From Caballeronia arvi (GTDB lineage: Bacteria; Pseudomonadota; Gammaproteobacteria; Burkholderiales; Burkholderiaceae): 64,000 nucleotides of DNA. The stretch is taken from positions 1 to 64,000 of the forward strand of contig NZ_FCOM02000040.1 in NCBI RefSeq assembly GCF_001544695.2, written 5' to 3'. Both the position numbers and the translations under genes were made by a program. Numbering within the stretch: position 1 is the first letter of the stretch; every line of letters starts with the position of its first letter. Positions 50,740 to 61,774 of the stretch are shown piece after piece. The notes under the pieces were generated by a model that saw nothing but the letters and a program-made list of their open reading frames with translations, ran no database searches and was not told the origin of the DNA.

Positions 50740-51552
50740 TCAGTTCACGACGCGGCGCACGAGCGGCGTCTCCGGCGTGGGATAGCCCGCCTGCCTGAAT
50801 GTTTCGATGATCGCGCGATTGGTGTCGAAATAGACCTGCCAGTAGTCGCTGGTATTGGTGTAGGGCCGCACGCACAAAAGCGGGCCTTCGGGCGTGAAGG
50901 ACAGCACTTCGACATCCGGCGGTGGCGTCGTCGCGACGTTTGGAATTTTTGCGACCGCTTCCTTGATGCGCGCGATCGCATCGAGCGGATCGACGCCGTT
51001 CGCGATCTTCGCCGTCAGTTCCACGCGCCGATGCGGCAGCATGCTGAAATTCCAGATCGTGTCGGAAAAGATTTTGTTGTTGCCGACGATGGCCGCGACA
51101 TTGTCGGGCGTTGTGATCGTCGTGCCGAAGAGGCCCAGCTCGGTGACGGTGCCGGTGACGCCGCCCGCCGTCACGAAATCGCCCACCTTGAAAGGCCGCA
51201 ACACCTGCATGAACACGCCCGCCGCGAAATGCGCGAGCAGCCCGCCCCACGCGGTGCCGATGGCGAGACCGAGACCCGCGAGCAGCGCCGCGAACGACGT
51301 CGTCTGAACGCCAAAAATCTGCAGAATCGCGAGAACGAGCAGCAGATTAAGAATGACGCCGAGAATCGAGCCGAGATAATGCGCGAGCGTCGGATCGACG
51401 CGGCCGTTGCGCGCAAGGAGCTTGCGCATTGCGCTGATGACGAGATTGATGAGCCAGCGCCCGATGATCCATAGCGCAATGGCGCCGATGACCATGATCG
51501 CTAGGTCGACGCCGCGCGTCATGATGAATACACGTACGGTTTCGATGTTCAT
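50740..51552 (-). CDS. Small-conductance mechanosensitive channel (MscS family)
   Basis: A 270-residue MscS-type channel that relieves osmotic pressure. Three helices: DLAIMVIGAIALWIIGRWLI, ILGVILNLLLVLAILQIFGV and the Gly/Ala-rich pore helix LLAGLGLAIGTAWGGLLAHFAAG; the beta domain starts RPFKVGDFVTAGGVTGTV. Length and order match E. coli MscS (286). Confidence 0.92.
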   Translation of the reverse strand: MNIETVRVFIMTRGVDLAIMVIGAIALWIIGRWLINLVISAMRKLLARNGRVDPTLAHYLGSILGVILNLLLVLAILQIFGVQTTSFAALLAGLGLAIGTAWGGLLAHFAAGVFMQVLRPFKVGDFVTAGGVTGTVTELGLFGTTITTPDNVAAIVGNNKIFSDTIWNFSMLPHRRVELTAKIANGVDPLDAIARIKEAVAKIPNVATTPPPDVEVLSFTPEGPLLCVRPYTNTSDYWQVYFDTNRAIIETFRQAGYPTPETPLVRRVVN

Positions 51553-51709
51553 GTTCTTCTCGCTCGTGCAGTGCCGCGCCAGATAGCTTTTTCAACCGGG
51601 AAAACATGCCGACAGGCCTGACGAGTTATAGGCGACGCGCTGCGTCATCGCAAGAATTACAGGAATGTTTAAATTTGATCGGAAGGTTCGACTGCTTTCA
51701 GCGAAACGT

Positions 51710-52240
51710 TCACGTCCATTCGGCTTCGTCGGCGTTCTGATCGGGCAGGGTAAGTCCGGATGCGGGCAAGGGCAGCGCGGTCTTGTAACGCACCTGCTTG
51801 AGCGCAAAGCTCGATCGGATATTCGACACGCCCGGCATTTTCGTGAGCCGCTCGAGAATGAAGCGCTCCAGCGCGGCGACATCGGGCAAAACGACGCGCA
51901 ACAGATAGTCCGCATCGCCCGTCATCAAATAACACTCCATCACTTCAGGGCGCTCGCTGATCGCCTGCTCGAAGCGCGCGAGCGCATCCTTGATCTGCTT
52001 TTCCAGACTGACTTGAATGAAGACATTGATCGACAGCCCGAGCGCTTCAGGATTGAGCAAGGTAACGTGCTGTTTGAAGAGCCCTGCTTTTTCGAGGGCG
52101 CGCACGCGATTGAAGCAAGGCGTCGGCGAGAGATTCACCGCGCGCGCCAGCTCCGAGTTGGTGATGCGCGCATTTTGCTGAAGCTGATTCAATATGCCGA
52201 TGTCGGTGCGGTCGAGGCGCTGCTTGGCATTGCCGGTCAT
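51710..52240 (-). CDS. Lrp/AsnC-family transcriptional regulator
   Basis: A 176-residue regulator with the AsnC helix-turn-helix at about 8-60 (LDRTDIGILNQLQQNARITNSELARAVNLSPTPCFNRVRALEKAG) whose recognition part is SPTPCFNRVRALE, then a RAM-type amino-acid-binding domain (VMECYLMTGDADYLLRV). The ATG at 52240 fits the family length. It is divergent from a stand-alone pyruvate-dehydrogenase-like E1, an arrangement similar to mdeR-mdeB in Pseudomonas putida, where MdeR (Lrp family) controls methionine/2-oxobutyrate breakdown. Confidence 0.87.
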   Translation of the reverse strand: MTGNAKQRLDRTDIGILNQLQQNARITNSELARAVNLSPTPCFNRVRALEKAGLFKQHVTLLNPEALGLSINVFIQVSLEKQIKDALARFEQAISERPEVMECYLMTGDADYLLRVVLPDVAALERFILERLTKMPGVSNIRSSFALKQVRYKTALPLPASGLTLPDQNADEAEWT

Positions 52241-52342
52241 AGTCGAAAGATTCCGGTTTCGAGCGTTTTCGAAGAATAAACACACTACCGCAAAGCGGGG
52301 CAGCAGCCAAATGAGACGCACATTCTGCGCATCTATGGATAT

Positions 52343-52362
52343 GCTTGAACACATTCTCAAGC
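52343..52362. promoter_or_regulatory. Candidate Lrp operator between the regulator and the E1 gene
   Basis: GCTTGA and TCAAGC are exact inverted copies separated by 8 bases. The site lies 18 bases ahead of the E1 start, between the two divergent genes, so a bound Lrp protein could control the E1 gene directly. Confidence 0.35.
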
Positions 52363-52379
52363 CTTAGTGGAGTCGCGCC

Positions 52380-55093
<2,714 letters not shown>

Positions 55094-55097
<4 letters not shown>

Positions 55098-55744
55098 GTA
55101 TCGTTGCGCGCCGCATCGAGCAACTCGCGCACTTCGTCGTCGCTGGTCTGATCGAAGTCGATATAGAACTGCCCGACGCCGAAGTATCGATGCGGCCGCA
55201 TCACGCAGACGAATTCATCGACGATATCTTCGATGCGCGCTTCCGAATCCAGCGGCGCGACCGGCAGCGCCGCGACGATCTTCGACGGATGCGCGTGACG
55301 CAAGGACATCGCCGCGGCTTTCATGGTCGCGCCGGTGGCCATGCCGTCATCGACGACGATCGCGATACGGCCGTTCACATCGAGCGGCGGCAGGTTGCCG
55401 CGATAGAGCTTCTCGCGCCGTTCGAGCTCGGCGCGCTCGCGTGCAATCACGCGTTCGAGTTCGTGCTTGTCGACACCCGCATAGTCGACGATGCGCTCGT
55501 CGAGAAAGAACGCATCGCCCGATGCGATCGCGCCCATCGCGAGTTCCGGCTGCACCGGCACGCCGAGCTTGCGCACGACGAGCACATCCAGCCGCGCACC
55601 GAGCGCGCGCGCTACTTCATACGCGACCGGCACGCCGCCACGCGGCAACGCAAGCACGGTGACGTCGTCGCGCTTCGCATACGCGTTCAGATGTGCGGCG
55701 AGTTCGCGGCCCGCTTCTCTACGGTTCCCGAACGCTGAGTTCAT
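55094..55744 (-). CDS. Phosphoribosyltransferase-domain protein
   Basis: A 216-residue protein of the type I phosphoribosyltransferase fold: LALPRGGVPVAYEVARALGA, then the PRPP-binding loop IAIVVDDGMATGATM. Its length and the DVLVVRKLGVPVQPELAMGAIA segment match small PRT proteins often linked to stress or competence regions, of unknown substrate. Its start overlaps the enoyl-CoA hydratase stop by 4 bases (ATGA), and its stop overlaps the E1 stop by 4 bases on the other strand. Confidence 0.85.
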
Positions 55745-56550
55745 GTCGACCGTCCTTTGCCCGGCGCGCGCGAGACGAACCGCGCCGCGCCATCGAGACC
55801 TTCATCGAATACCGCGCGATAACCGTTCGCGCCTTCGCGTTGCAATGCGCGCGTGAGATCGCTGTCGAACGCGTTCTCGTGGACCGAGCGCAAGTCTGCG
55901 CGCAATGCGCTTTGCGGCAACGCGGCCAGTTCGCACGCGAGCGCCTCGGCCACGTTGCGCGCTTCGCCTTGCGGCGCGATGCGACTGGCGAGGCCGATGG
56001 CGAGCGCTTCGTGTGCATCGATGGCGCGCCCGGTGAGTATCAGATCCAGCGCACGCGACATGCCGACCAGATGCGGCAGCCGTATCGTGCCGCCATCGAT
56101 GAGCGGCACGCCGACGCGTCTACAGAACACGCCGAGCACCGCGTTCTCCTCGACGATGCGCAGATCGCACCACGCCGCGAGTTCCAGGCCGCCCGCGACC
56201 GCATGACCGGCGATGGCGGCGATCACGGGCTTCTTCAATGCGAGGCGCGTCGGGCCCATCGGGCCGGGGCCGCTGCCGTCGGCGTGGATTTCGTTGCGTC
56301 GCGCGTCGTCGTTCAAGGCGCTGAGATCCGCGCCCGCGCAGAAGGTGCCGCCCGCGCCCCACAGCACGGCGACCGACGAGGCATCGTCCGCATCGAAGCG
56401 CTCGAATGCTTCGCGCAATGCATCGGCGATGCTGCGATCGACCGCGTTGCGGCGCGCGGGCCGCTCGAGCACGACCGTGACGACGCGCGGATCGCGCACG
56501 AGCGTTTCCATGCGCACGTGCTCGCCAAGATTTGCGATGCGAGGCGACAT
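55741..56550 (-). CDS. Enoyl-CoA hydratase/isomerase-family protein
   Basis: A 269-residue crotonase-fold protein. The oxyanion hole is formed by CAGADLSAL and AGHAVAGGLELAAWCDLRI; VPLIDGGTIRLPHLVGMSRALDLILTG follows. In canonical hydratases two Glu residues catalyse; here the first Glu is not at its usual place (AVAGGLELA keeps one), so the exact reaction is uncertain. The ATG at 56550 has GGAG ahead and is preferred to 56577. It is coupled to the phosphoribosyltransferase gene. Confidence 0.83.
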   Translation of the reverse strand: MSPRIANLGEHVRMETLVRDPRVVTVVLERPARRNAVDRSIADALREAFERFDADDASSVAVLWGAGGTFCAGADLSALNDDARRNEIHADGSGPGPMGPTRLALKKPVIAAIAGHAVAGGLELAAWCDLRIVEENAVLGVFCRRVGVPLIDGGTIRLPHLVGMSRALDLILTGRAIDAHEALAIGLASRIAPQGEARNVAEALACELAALPQSALRADLRSVHENAFDSDLTRALQREGANGYRAVFDEGLDGAARFVSRAPGKGRST

Positions 56551-56705
56551 CGATGGCTCCGTTTTCGCACGAATCACACTTCAGGATACTCGTCGCGCGA
56601 CGCGGGCGTGCACCACATCGAAGCCTTGCGATAACCCTACATAACGCCTGCACGATGAAATATTTGGCTCGCGAGCGGTGCATATGATGCGACCTAACGG
56701 GGCAA

Positions 56706-56829
56706 TGCACCAACATCGAGCGAGCTGCATCAGGCGTTTTTCATCGACCTTGCACCAACCTCAACCGCCGTGCACAAAGCCCACGCACCGTTCCGATGCC
56801 GAATGCGCCAACTTGGCCCGGAACTTGCT
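56706..56829 (+). promoter_or_regulatory. Sigma54 promoter of amtB with NtrC-like half-sites
   Basis: TTGGCCCGGAACTTGCT at 56813-56829 has GG and GC exactly 10 bases apart and fits the -24/-12 pattern (TGGCAC-N5-TTGCA) with one or two mismatches; transcription would start near 56840. TGCACCAAC occurs at 56706 and 56751, the half-site wording of NtrC enhancers (TGCACC...GGTGCA), though full dyads are not seen. The gap 56551-56864 holds no gene. Confidence 0.6.
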
Positions 56830-56864
56830 CAAAAGGCGGCCTTGTCTCAACCGACCGCTCGATC

Positions 56865-58067
56865 ATGCAGGCACTTCAGTCCGGAACCGACACTCTCTTT
56901 CTGCTGCTTGGCGCCGCGATGGTGCTCGCGATGCACGCGGGCTTCGCCTTCCTCGAACTCGGCACGGTGCGCCGCGAGAATCAGGTCAACGCGCTCATGA
57001 AGATTCTTGTGGATTTCGCGGTCTCGACGCTCGCGTACTTCTTCATCGGCTACAACATCGCGTATGGCGTGCAGTTCATGCACAGCGCCGATATCCTCGC
57101 CGAGCACAACGGCTATGCGCTCGTGCGCTTCTTTTTTCTGCTGACGTTCGCCGCCGCGATTCCGGCAATCGTGTCGGGCGGCATCGCGGAGCGCTCGAAG
57201 TTCAATCCGCAACTGTTCGCGACCTGCGTGATCGTCGGCTTCATTTATCCGTTGCTCGAAGGCGTCGCGTGGAACGAGCGCTTCGGCATCCAGGGCTGGC
57301 TCACGCACGTCTTCGGCGCGCCGTTCCATGATTTCGCGGGCTCGGTCGTCGTGCATGCGTTCGGCGGCTGGGTCGCGCTGCCCGCTGTGCTGCTGCTCGG
57401 GCCGCGTCACGGGCGCTATCACAAGGACGGGCGCATCGCCGCGCATCCGCCGTCGAGCATTCCGTTTCTCGCGTTGGGCGCATGGGTGCTCGCGGTCGGC
57501 TGGTTCGGCTTCAACGTGATGAGCGCGCAGACCGTCGACAAGATCAGCGGCCTCGTCGCCGTCAATTCGCTGATGGCGATGGTCGGCGGCACGCTCGCGG
57601 CATGGTTCGCGGGCCGCAACGATCCGGGCTTCACGTATAACGGGCCGCTCGCGGGACTCGTCGCGGTATGCGCGGGCTCGGACCTGATGCATCCGCTCGG
57701 CGCGCTGATCGCCGGCGCGGTCGCAGGCGTGCTCTTCGTGCAGATGTTCACGTGCGTGCAGAACCGCTGGCGCATCGACGACGTGCTCGGCGTGTGGCCG
57801 CTGCACGGCATGTGCGGCGCGTGGGGCGGCATTGCGGCGGGCATCTTCGGGCAGAAGGCGTTCGGCGGCATCGGCGGCGTGTCGATCTGGTCGCAGCTCA
57901 TCGGCACGGCGGGCGCGGTGGCGCTCGCGCTCGCGGGCGGCGCGGCGGTGTATGGCGCGATCAAGCTGACGGTCGGTCTGCGGCTCGATCGCGAGGAAGA
58001 GTTCAATGGCGCCGATCTCGCGATTCATCGCATCTCGTCGACGCCGGATCGCGAGATGGCAGGCTGA
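56865..58067 (+). CDS. amtB: Ammonium transporter
   Basis: A 400-residue membrane protein of the Amt/MEP/Rh family with 11 expected helices. The twin pore histidines are His164 (VVVHAFGGWVA) and His314 (WPLHGMCGAWG); GFAFLELGTVRREN near the start and TYNGPLAGLVAVCAG are family segments. It lacks the long cleaved N-terminus of E. coli AmtB, starting directly at the first helix. Expression from the sigma54 promoter upstream suggests nitrogen control. No glnK is adjacent, which is unusual. nadE follows 89 bases downstream in the same direction. Confidence 0.92.
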   Translation: MQALQSGTDTLFLLLGAAMVLAMHAGFAFLELGTVRRENQVNALMKILVDFAVSTLAYFFIGYNIAYGVQFMHSADILAEHNGYALVRFFFLLTFAAAIPAIVSGGIAERSKFNPQLFATCVIVGFIYPLLEGVAWNERFGIQGWLTHVFGAPFHDFAGSVVVHAFGGWVALPAVLLLGPRHGRYHKDGRIAAHPPSSIPFLALGAWVLAVGWFGFNVMSAQTVDKISGLVAVNSLMAMVGGTLAAWFAGRNDPGFTYNGPLAGLVAVCAGSDLMHPLGALIAGAVAGVLFVQMFTCVQNRWRIDDVLGVWPLHGMCGAWGGIAAGIFGQKAFGGIGGVSIWSQLIGTAGAVALALAGGAAVYGAIKLTVGLRLDREEEFNGADLAIHRISSTPDREMAG

Positions 58068-58094
58068 TCTCGACGCTCGCACGATGAGTCGGTT

Positions 58095-58118
58095 CGGACT
58101 TTGCTGCGGACTTTGCTG
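58095..58118 (+). repeat. 12-bp tandem duplication upstream of nadE
   Basis: CGGACTTTGCTG occurs twice back to back. It lies in the 89-base gap between amtB and nadE and may alter spacing of control signals for nadE. Confidence 0.6.
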
Positions 58119-58156
58119 TAACGTAGCGAAGTTCATCATCGAAGCGAGCACACATA

Positions 58157-59014
58157 ATGTCGAACGATCACGCCTCCCGCCAGCCCGGCATCATCGAAGA
58201 ACTCAAGGTTCCCGCCGTATTCGATCTCGAAGCGGAACGCGAGCGCCGCATCGCGTTCCTGGCCGACTATCTCGAAGCGCAGAAGCTCAGGACCTACGTG
58301 CTCGGCATCAGCGGCGGCGTGGATTCGTCGACGGCGGGGCGTCTCGCGCAACTCGCGGTCGAACGCCTGCGCGCGCGCAATGTCGATGTGCGCTTCATCG
58401 CGATGCGCCTTCCATACGGCGAGCAGCGCGACGAAGCCGATGCGCAGCGCGCGCTCGAATTCATCAAGCCGGATGAAACGATCACCGTCAACGTGAAGCC
58501 CGCCGCCGACGCGATGCGCGAATCGCTGAAGGCGGGCGAGCTGCTGTTTCGCGACGAGCGTCACGAAGACTTCGTGCTCGGCAACATCAAGGCGCGCCAA
58601 AGGATGATCGCGCAATACGCGGTGGCGGCGGCGCATGCGGGCGTGGTGATCGGCACGGATCACGCGGCCGAATCGCTGATGGGCTTCTACACCAAGTTCG
58701 GCGATGGCGGTGCGGACGTGCTGCCGCTCTATGGCCTCAACAAGCGCCGCGTGCGCGCGCTCGCCGAAGCGCTCGGCGCGAGCGTCGAGATTTCGAAGAA
58801 GATCCCGACCGCCGATCTCGAAACGCTCACGCCGATGAAGCCCGACGAAGACAGCTACGGCATCAGCTACGAAGACATCGACGATTTCCTCGAAGGCAAG
58901 CACGTCTCCGACGAGGTCTACACGACCGTTTATCGCTTCTACGATGCGACGCATCACAAGCGCGTGCTGCCAATCACGCCCTATGACGACTGGCGCAGGC
59001 ACGCCCTTCGCTGA
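58157..59014 (+). CDS. nadE: Ammonia-dependent NAD synthetase
   Basis: A 285-residue enzyme that makes NAD from nicotinic acid adenine dinucleotide, ATP and free ammonia. The P-loop SGGVDSS (52-58), GTDHAAESLMGFYTKFGDGGAD and ISKKIPTADLE are characteristic. It lacks the glutaminase domain, so it depends on ammonia; lying directly behind an ammonium transporter gene is therefore meaningful. Length agrees with E. coli NadE (275). Confidence 0.93.
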   Translation: MSNDHASRQPGIIEELKVPAVFDLEAERERRIAFLADYLEAQKLRTYVLGISGGVDSSTAGRLAQLAVERLRARNVDVRFIAMRLPYGEQRDEADAQRALEFIKPDETITVNVKPAADAMRESLKAGELLFRDERHEDFVLGNIKARQRMIAQYAVAAAHAGVVIGTDHAAESLMGFYTKFGDGGADVLPLYGLNKRRVRALAEALGASVEISKKIPTADLETLTPMKPDEDSYGISYEDIDDFLEGKHVSDEVYTTVYRFYDATHHKRVLPITPYDDWRRHALR

Positions 59015-59119
59015 TCAGTCGTAAAGAGAGCCGGGCGCGATCGGCGCAGTCTTCGTTCGTCTTGTACGCCGAGCGCGCCGGTCATCCTGTACCGGTCGAC
59101 TTCCTCGGAGACGCGACGC

Positions 59120-61282
59120 TTGGACTCCACAGAGAACGCGACATTCGATCTGCCGCTGCCTGCCCGCAATTTCGCGTCGATGCGAAAGCTGCTGCTGCTC
59201 GTGCTGGCCGTGTCGATCGTGATTCCGCTCGCGTGCCTCGGCATCTACGGCTACTACGATCATGAGCGCCGCTTCGCGGAAAACGAGCATGCGCTCAAGG
59301 TCATCGATCTGAATCAGCAGATGGAGACGCGCATCGTCGATTTGCTCGGCGATAGCGACGACGCCACCGTCAAAAGCCGCGAAGAGGGCTTGCATCGCAC
59401 GCTCGACGACATGAGCGGCACGCTCGCACAGATCGCCGCGATTTCGGTGTTCGGCGAAAAAGGCGATCTGCTCGCGAACAGCCGCTACTATCCGGCGCCT
59501 GTCATATCGATCGCCGAGCGCGACGATTTCACGTCCGCGCGTGCGGTCGCGCCGGTCACATACTTCTCGCTGCCCCTGCGCGGCAAGGTCGCACGCTCGG
59601 ACGTGTTCACGACGACGATGGGCCGCATCGGCCACGACGGAAAATTTCTCGGCGTCGTGTCGATTGCGCTGAAACGTGACTATTTCACCGACTTCTATCG
59701 CGAGCTCGCGGCGGGCGATTCCGCGGTCGTGATCGGCCTCTACCGGCGCGACGGCAACATCCTCGCGCGCTTGCCGGCGAGCGCGGACAGCACGCAGCCG
59801 GCAACGAATACGCCGTTCACCAACGCGTTTCGCAACAACGAGATGTACGGCAACGTGCGCATGTTTTCGAGCGTCGATCATGTCGAGCGTCTGCTCGCGT
59901 TCAGGCGCGTCGGCGACTTTCCGCTCTATGTCGCGACGGGCTATGCGACCTCCGTCGTCGAGTCGAACTGGCGCAAGAATCTCGCGCTGGTCGCGGCGAT
60001 CGCGGCGTTGCCGTGCATCGCCGTATGGCTGCTGATCGGGTTCTCGATTCGCCGTCTCGATGCGGAACAGGCCGCATGGGAACGCTGGCAGGCCGAAGTC
60101 GCGACGCGCCTGTCCATCGAGGCATCGAGCCGGCAATTGCGGCGCATGGGCGCGCTTGGCAATCTCGTGGCGAATGTGGCGCACGACTTCAACAACTTGC
60201 TGATGGTCGTCGGCGCGAACATGGATCTCGCGCGCCATAAGCAATTCAATGGCGTCGAGAGCGAAGTGCTCGCGGTGGAGCGCGCGACCGCCGGCGCCGG
60301 ATCGCTCGCGCGTCGGCTGATGAGCGTCGCGCGCAAGCAGCCGCTCAAGCAGGAAATGATCGATCCCGCCGACTGGCTCAGAAAGGTGATCGATCTCGTG
60401 AAGAAATCGGTGCATCCGTCGATCACGGTGACGCTGGAGCTGGCGCCAGATCTGTGGAAGGTGATGGCCGATCCGATCGAACTGGAGCTCGCGCTGGTGA
60501 ACCTCGCCGTGAATGCGAGCGATGCGATGCCGCACGGCGGGCGCGTCGTGATCCGTTGCCAGAATGCGCGCGTGCGCGGCGCGGAAATCGATATTCCCGA
60601 TGGCGAATACGTGCTCGTCTCGCTCACGGACAACGGCGAAGGCATGACCGAGCAAGTGCGGCGGCGCGCGTTCGAACCGCTCTTTACGACCAAGCAGCGC
60701 GGCGCGGGCACGGGCCTCGGGCTCGCGCAAGTGCTGGCTGCGTGCGAGCAGGCGGGCGGCACGGCGCGCATCACGAGTGTGGCTGGGTCGGGCACGACGG
60801 TGCGGCTCTATCTGCCGCGACATCATGTGCCGGCGTCGGTTCAGCCGGAAGTCAGTGCGCCGCCCGATATCGATACCCCGCCGCCCGCGCCGGTGTCCAT
60901 CGACGAAGAAGACGCGCCGTTGCGCGGCACCTCGGTATTGCTCGTGGAAGACAATGAGGATGTCGCGGCGGGCGTGACGGCCGTGCTCGAAGTATTCGGC
61001 TGCGCGGTGCATCACGAAGTGAGCGCGGATGCCGCGTTCGCGCTATTGGGCGAGGGTTATGGCTTCGATCTCGTGCTCTCCGATGTGCAGATGCCCGGCC
61101 GCATGAACGGCATCGATCTTGCCGAGCAGATCACGAAGCGCCTGCCCTCGCAAAAGCTCGTGCTGATGACGGGCTATGCGGACGAACTGGAACGCGCGAA
61201 GCATCTGGGCGTGCCGATTCTCGCGAAGCCCTTCGACATGAACGATCTGCTCGATCTGATGGCGCCCGGCGTGCCGCATTGA
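59120..61282 (+). CDS. Hybrid sensor histidine kinase with extracytoplasmic sensor domain
   Basis: A 720-residue membrane kinase starting at TTG behind CGGAG. TM1 at about 22-44; a periplasmic PDC/Cache-like sensor at 45-285; TM2 at about 288-310; phospho-accepting His355 in NVAHDFNNLLM; ATP-binding domain with NASDAMPHGG, TDNGEGM and GTGLGLAQV; and a C-terminal receiver domain with Asp655 in VLSDVQMPG. No output regulator is adjacent, so it signals to a distant partner. Of unknown ligand. Confidence 0.88.
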   Translation: MDSTENATFDLPLPARNFASMRKLLLLVLAVSIVIPLACLGIYGYYDHERRFAENEHALKVIDLNQQMETRIVDLLGDSDDATVKSREEGLHRTLDDMSGTLAQIAAISVFGEKGDLLANSRYYPAPVISIAERDDFTSARAVAPVTYFSLPLRGKVARSDVFTTTMGRIGHDGKFLGVVSIALKRDYFTDFYRELAAGDSAVVIGLYRRDGNILARLPASADSTQPATNTPFTNAFRNNEMYGNVRMFSSVDHVERLLAFRRVGDFPLYVATGYATSVVESNWRKNLALVAAIAALPCIAVWLLIGFSIRRLDAEQAAWERWQAEVATRLSIEASSRQLRRMGALGNLVANVAHDFNNLLMVVGANMDLARHKQFNGVESEVLAVERATAGAGSLARRLMSVARKQPLKQEMIDPADWLRKVIDLVKKSVHPSITVTLELAPDLWKVMADPIELELALVNLAVNASDAMPHGGRVVIRCQNARVRGAEIDIPDGEYVLVSLTDNGEGMTEQVRRRAFEPLFTTKQRGAGTGLGLAQVLAACEQAGGTARITSVAGSGTTVRLYLPRHHVPASVQPEVSAPPDIDTPPPAPVSIDEEDAPLRGTSVLLVEDNEDVAAGVTAVLEVFGCAVHHEVSADAAFALLGEGYGFDLVLSDVQMPGRMNGIDLAEQITKRLPSQKLVLMTGYADELERAKHLGVPILAKPFDMNDLLDLMAPGVPH

Positions 61283-61288
61283 GCACGA

Positions 61289-61774
61289 TCAGCGCTTGTT
61301 GCGCGTTGGCACGGCGCGCGCGCCGACGAGCGGATTGAACGCCGCGCGCTTCGGCTCGGCTGATGTGCTTTTCTTTGCTGATACGCGGCCTTTCGATGGC
61401 GGGTCGTCACCGCTCAGCTGGCTCAATAAGTCTTCGTCTTCCTCGGGCTCCGCATCTTCCTCTGCCGCATTCGCCCGCGGTTCGCTTGCCGCGAGATGCC
61501 CTACGATCGACATGAAGTCCTTCTGCGCGCCCTTCAATCCGCGCGCGGGCATCATGACGAGCACCACGGCTTGCTGCACCGTGTGGCCATCGACGGTATG
61601 CAGCGTGCCTTCCTCGTTCCAGTCGATGGCGCTATCCGCATACGCCGCGATGACGTGATGCAGCACAGCAGGCGACATCACGCCGGCATCGTAGAGCGCG
61701 ACGATCTGCCGTTCCGCGAGCGCGAACAGGCTCGGCGCGCTGCGTGCCGTTCGCCTGGGCTTTCTTGCGGCCAT
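61289..61774 (-). CDS. Hypothetical protein with acidic middle region
   Basis: A 161-residue protein. The N-terminal half is helical (LFALAERQIVALYDAGVMSPAVLHHVIAAYADS), followed by an acidic run (NAAEEDAEPEEDEDLL) and a basic tail. Its ATG directly abuts the stop of the sorbosone-dehydrogenase-like gene (TGAATG), so it is cotranslated. No known domain; I do not recognise it. Confidence 0.65.
   Translation of the reverse strand: MAARKPRRTARSAPSLFALAERQIVALYDAGVMSPAVLHHVIAAYADSAIDWNEEGTLHTVDGHTVQQAVVLVMMPARGLKGAQKDFMSIVGHLAASEPRANAAEEDAEPEEDEDLLSQLSGDDPPSKGRVSAKKSTSAEPKRAAFNPLVGARAVPTRNKR

Noticed and set aside
56678..57331. Open frames upstream of and overlapping the amtB start
   Set aside because: They cover the sigma54 promoter region or are out-of-frame shadows; the family start fits the ATG at 56865.
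59015..61015. 666-codon minus-strand open frame over the hybrid kinase
   Set aside because: Arg/His-rich shadow; the plus strand has all kinase and receiver motifs.
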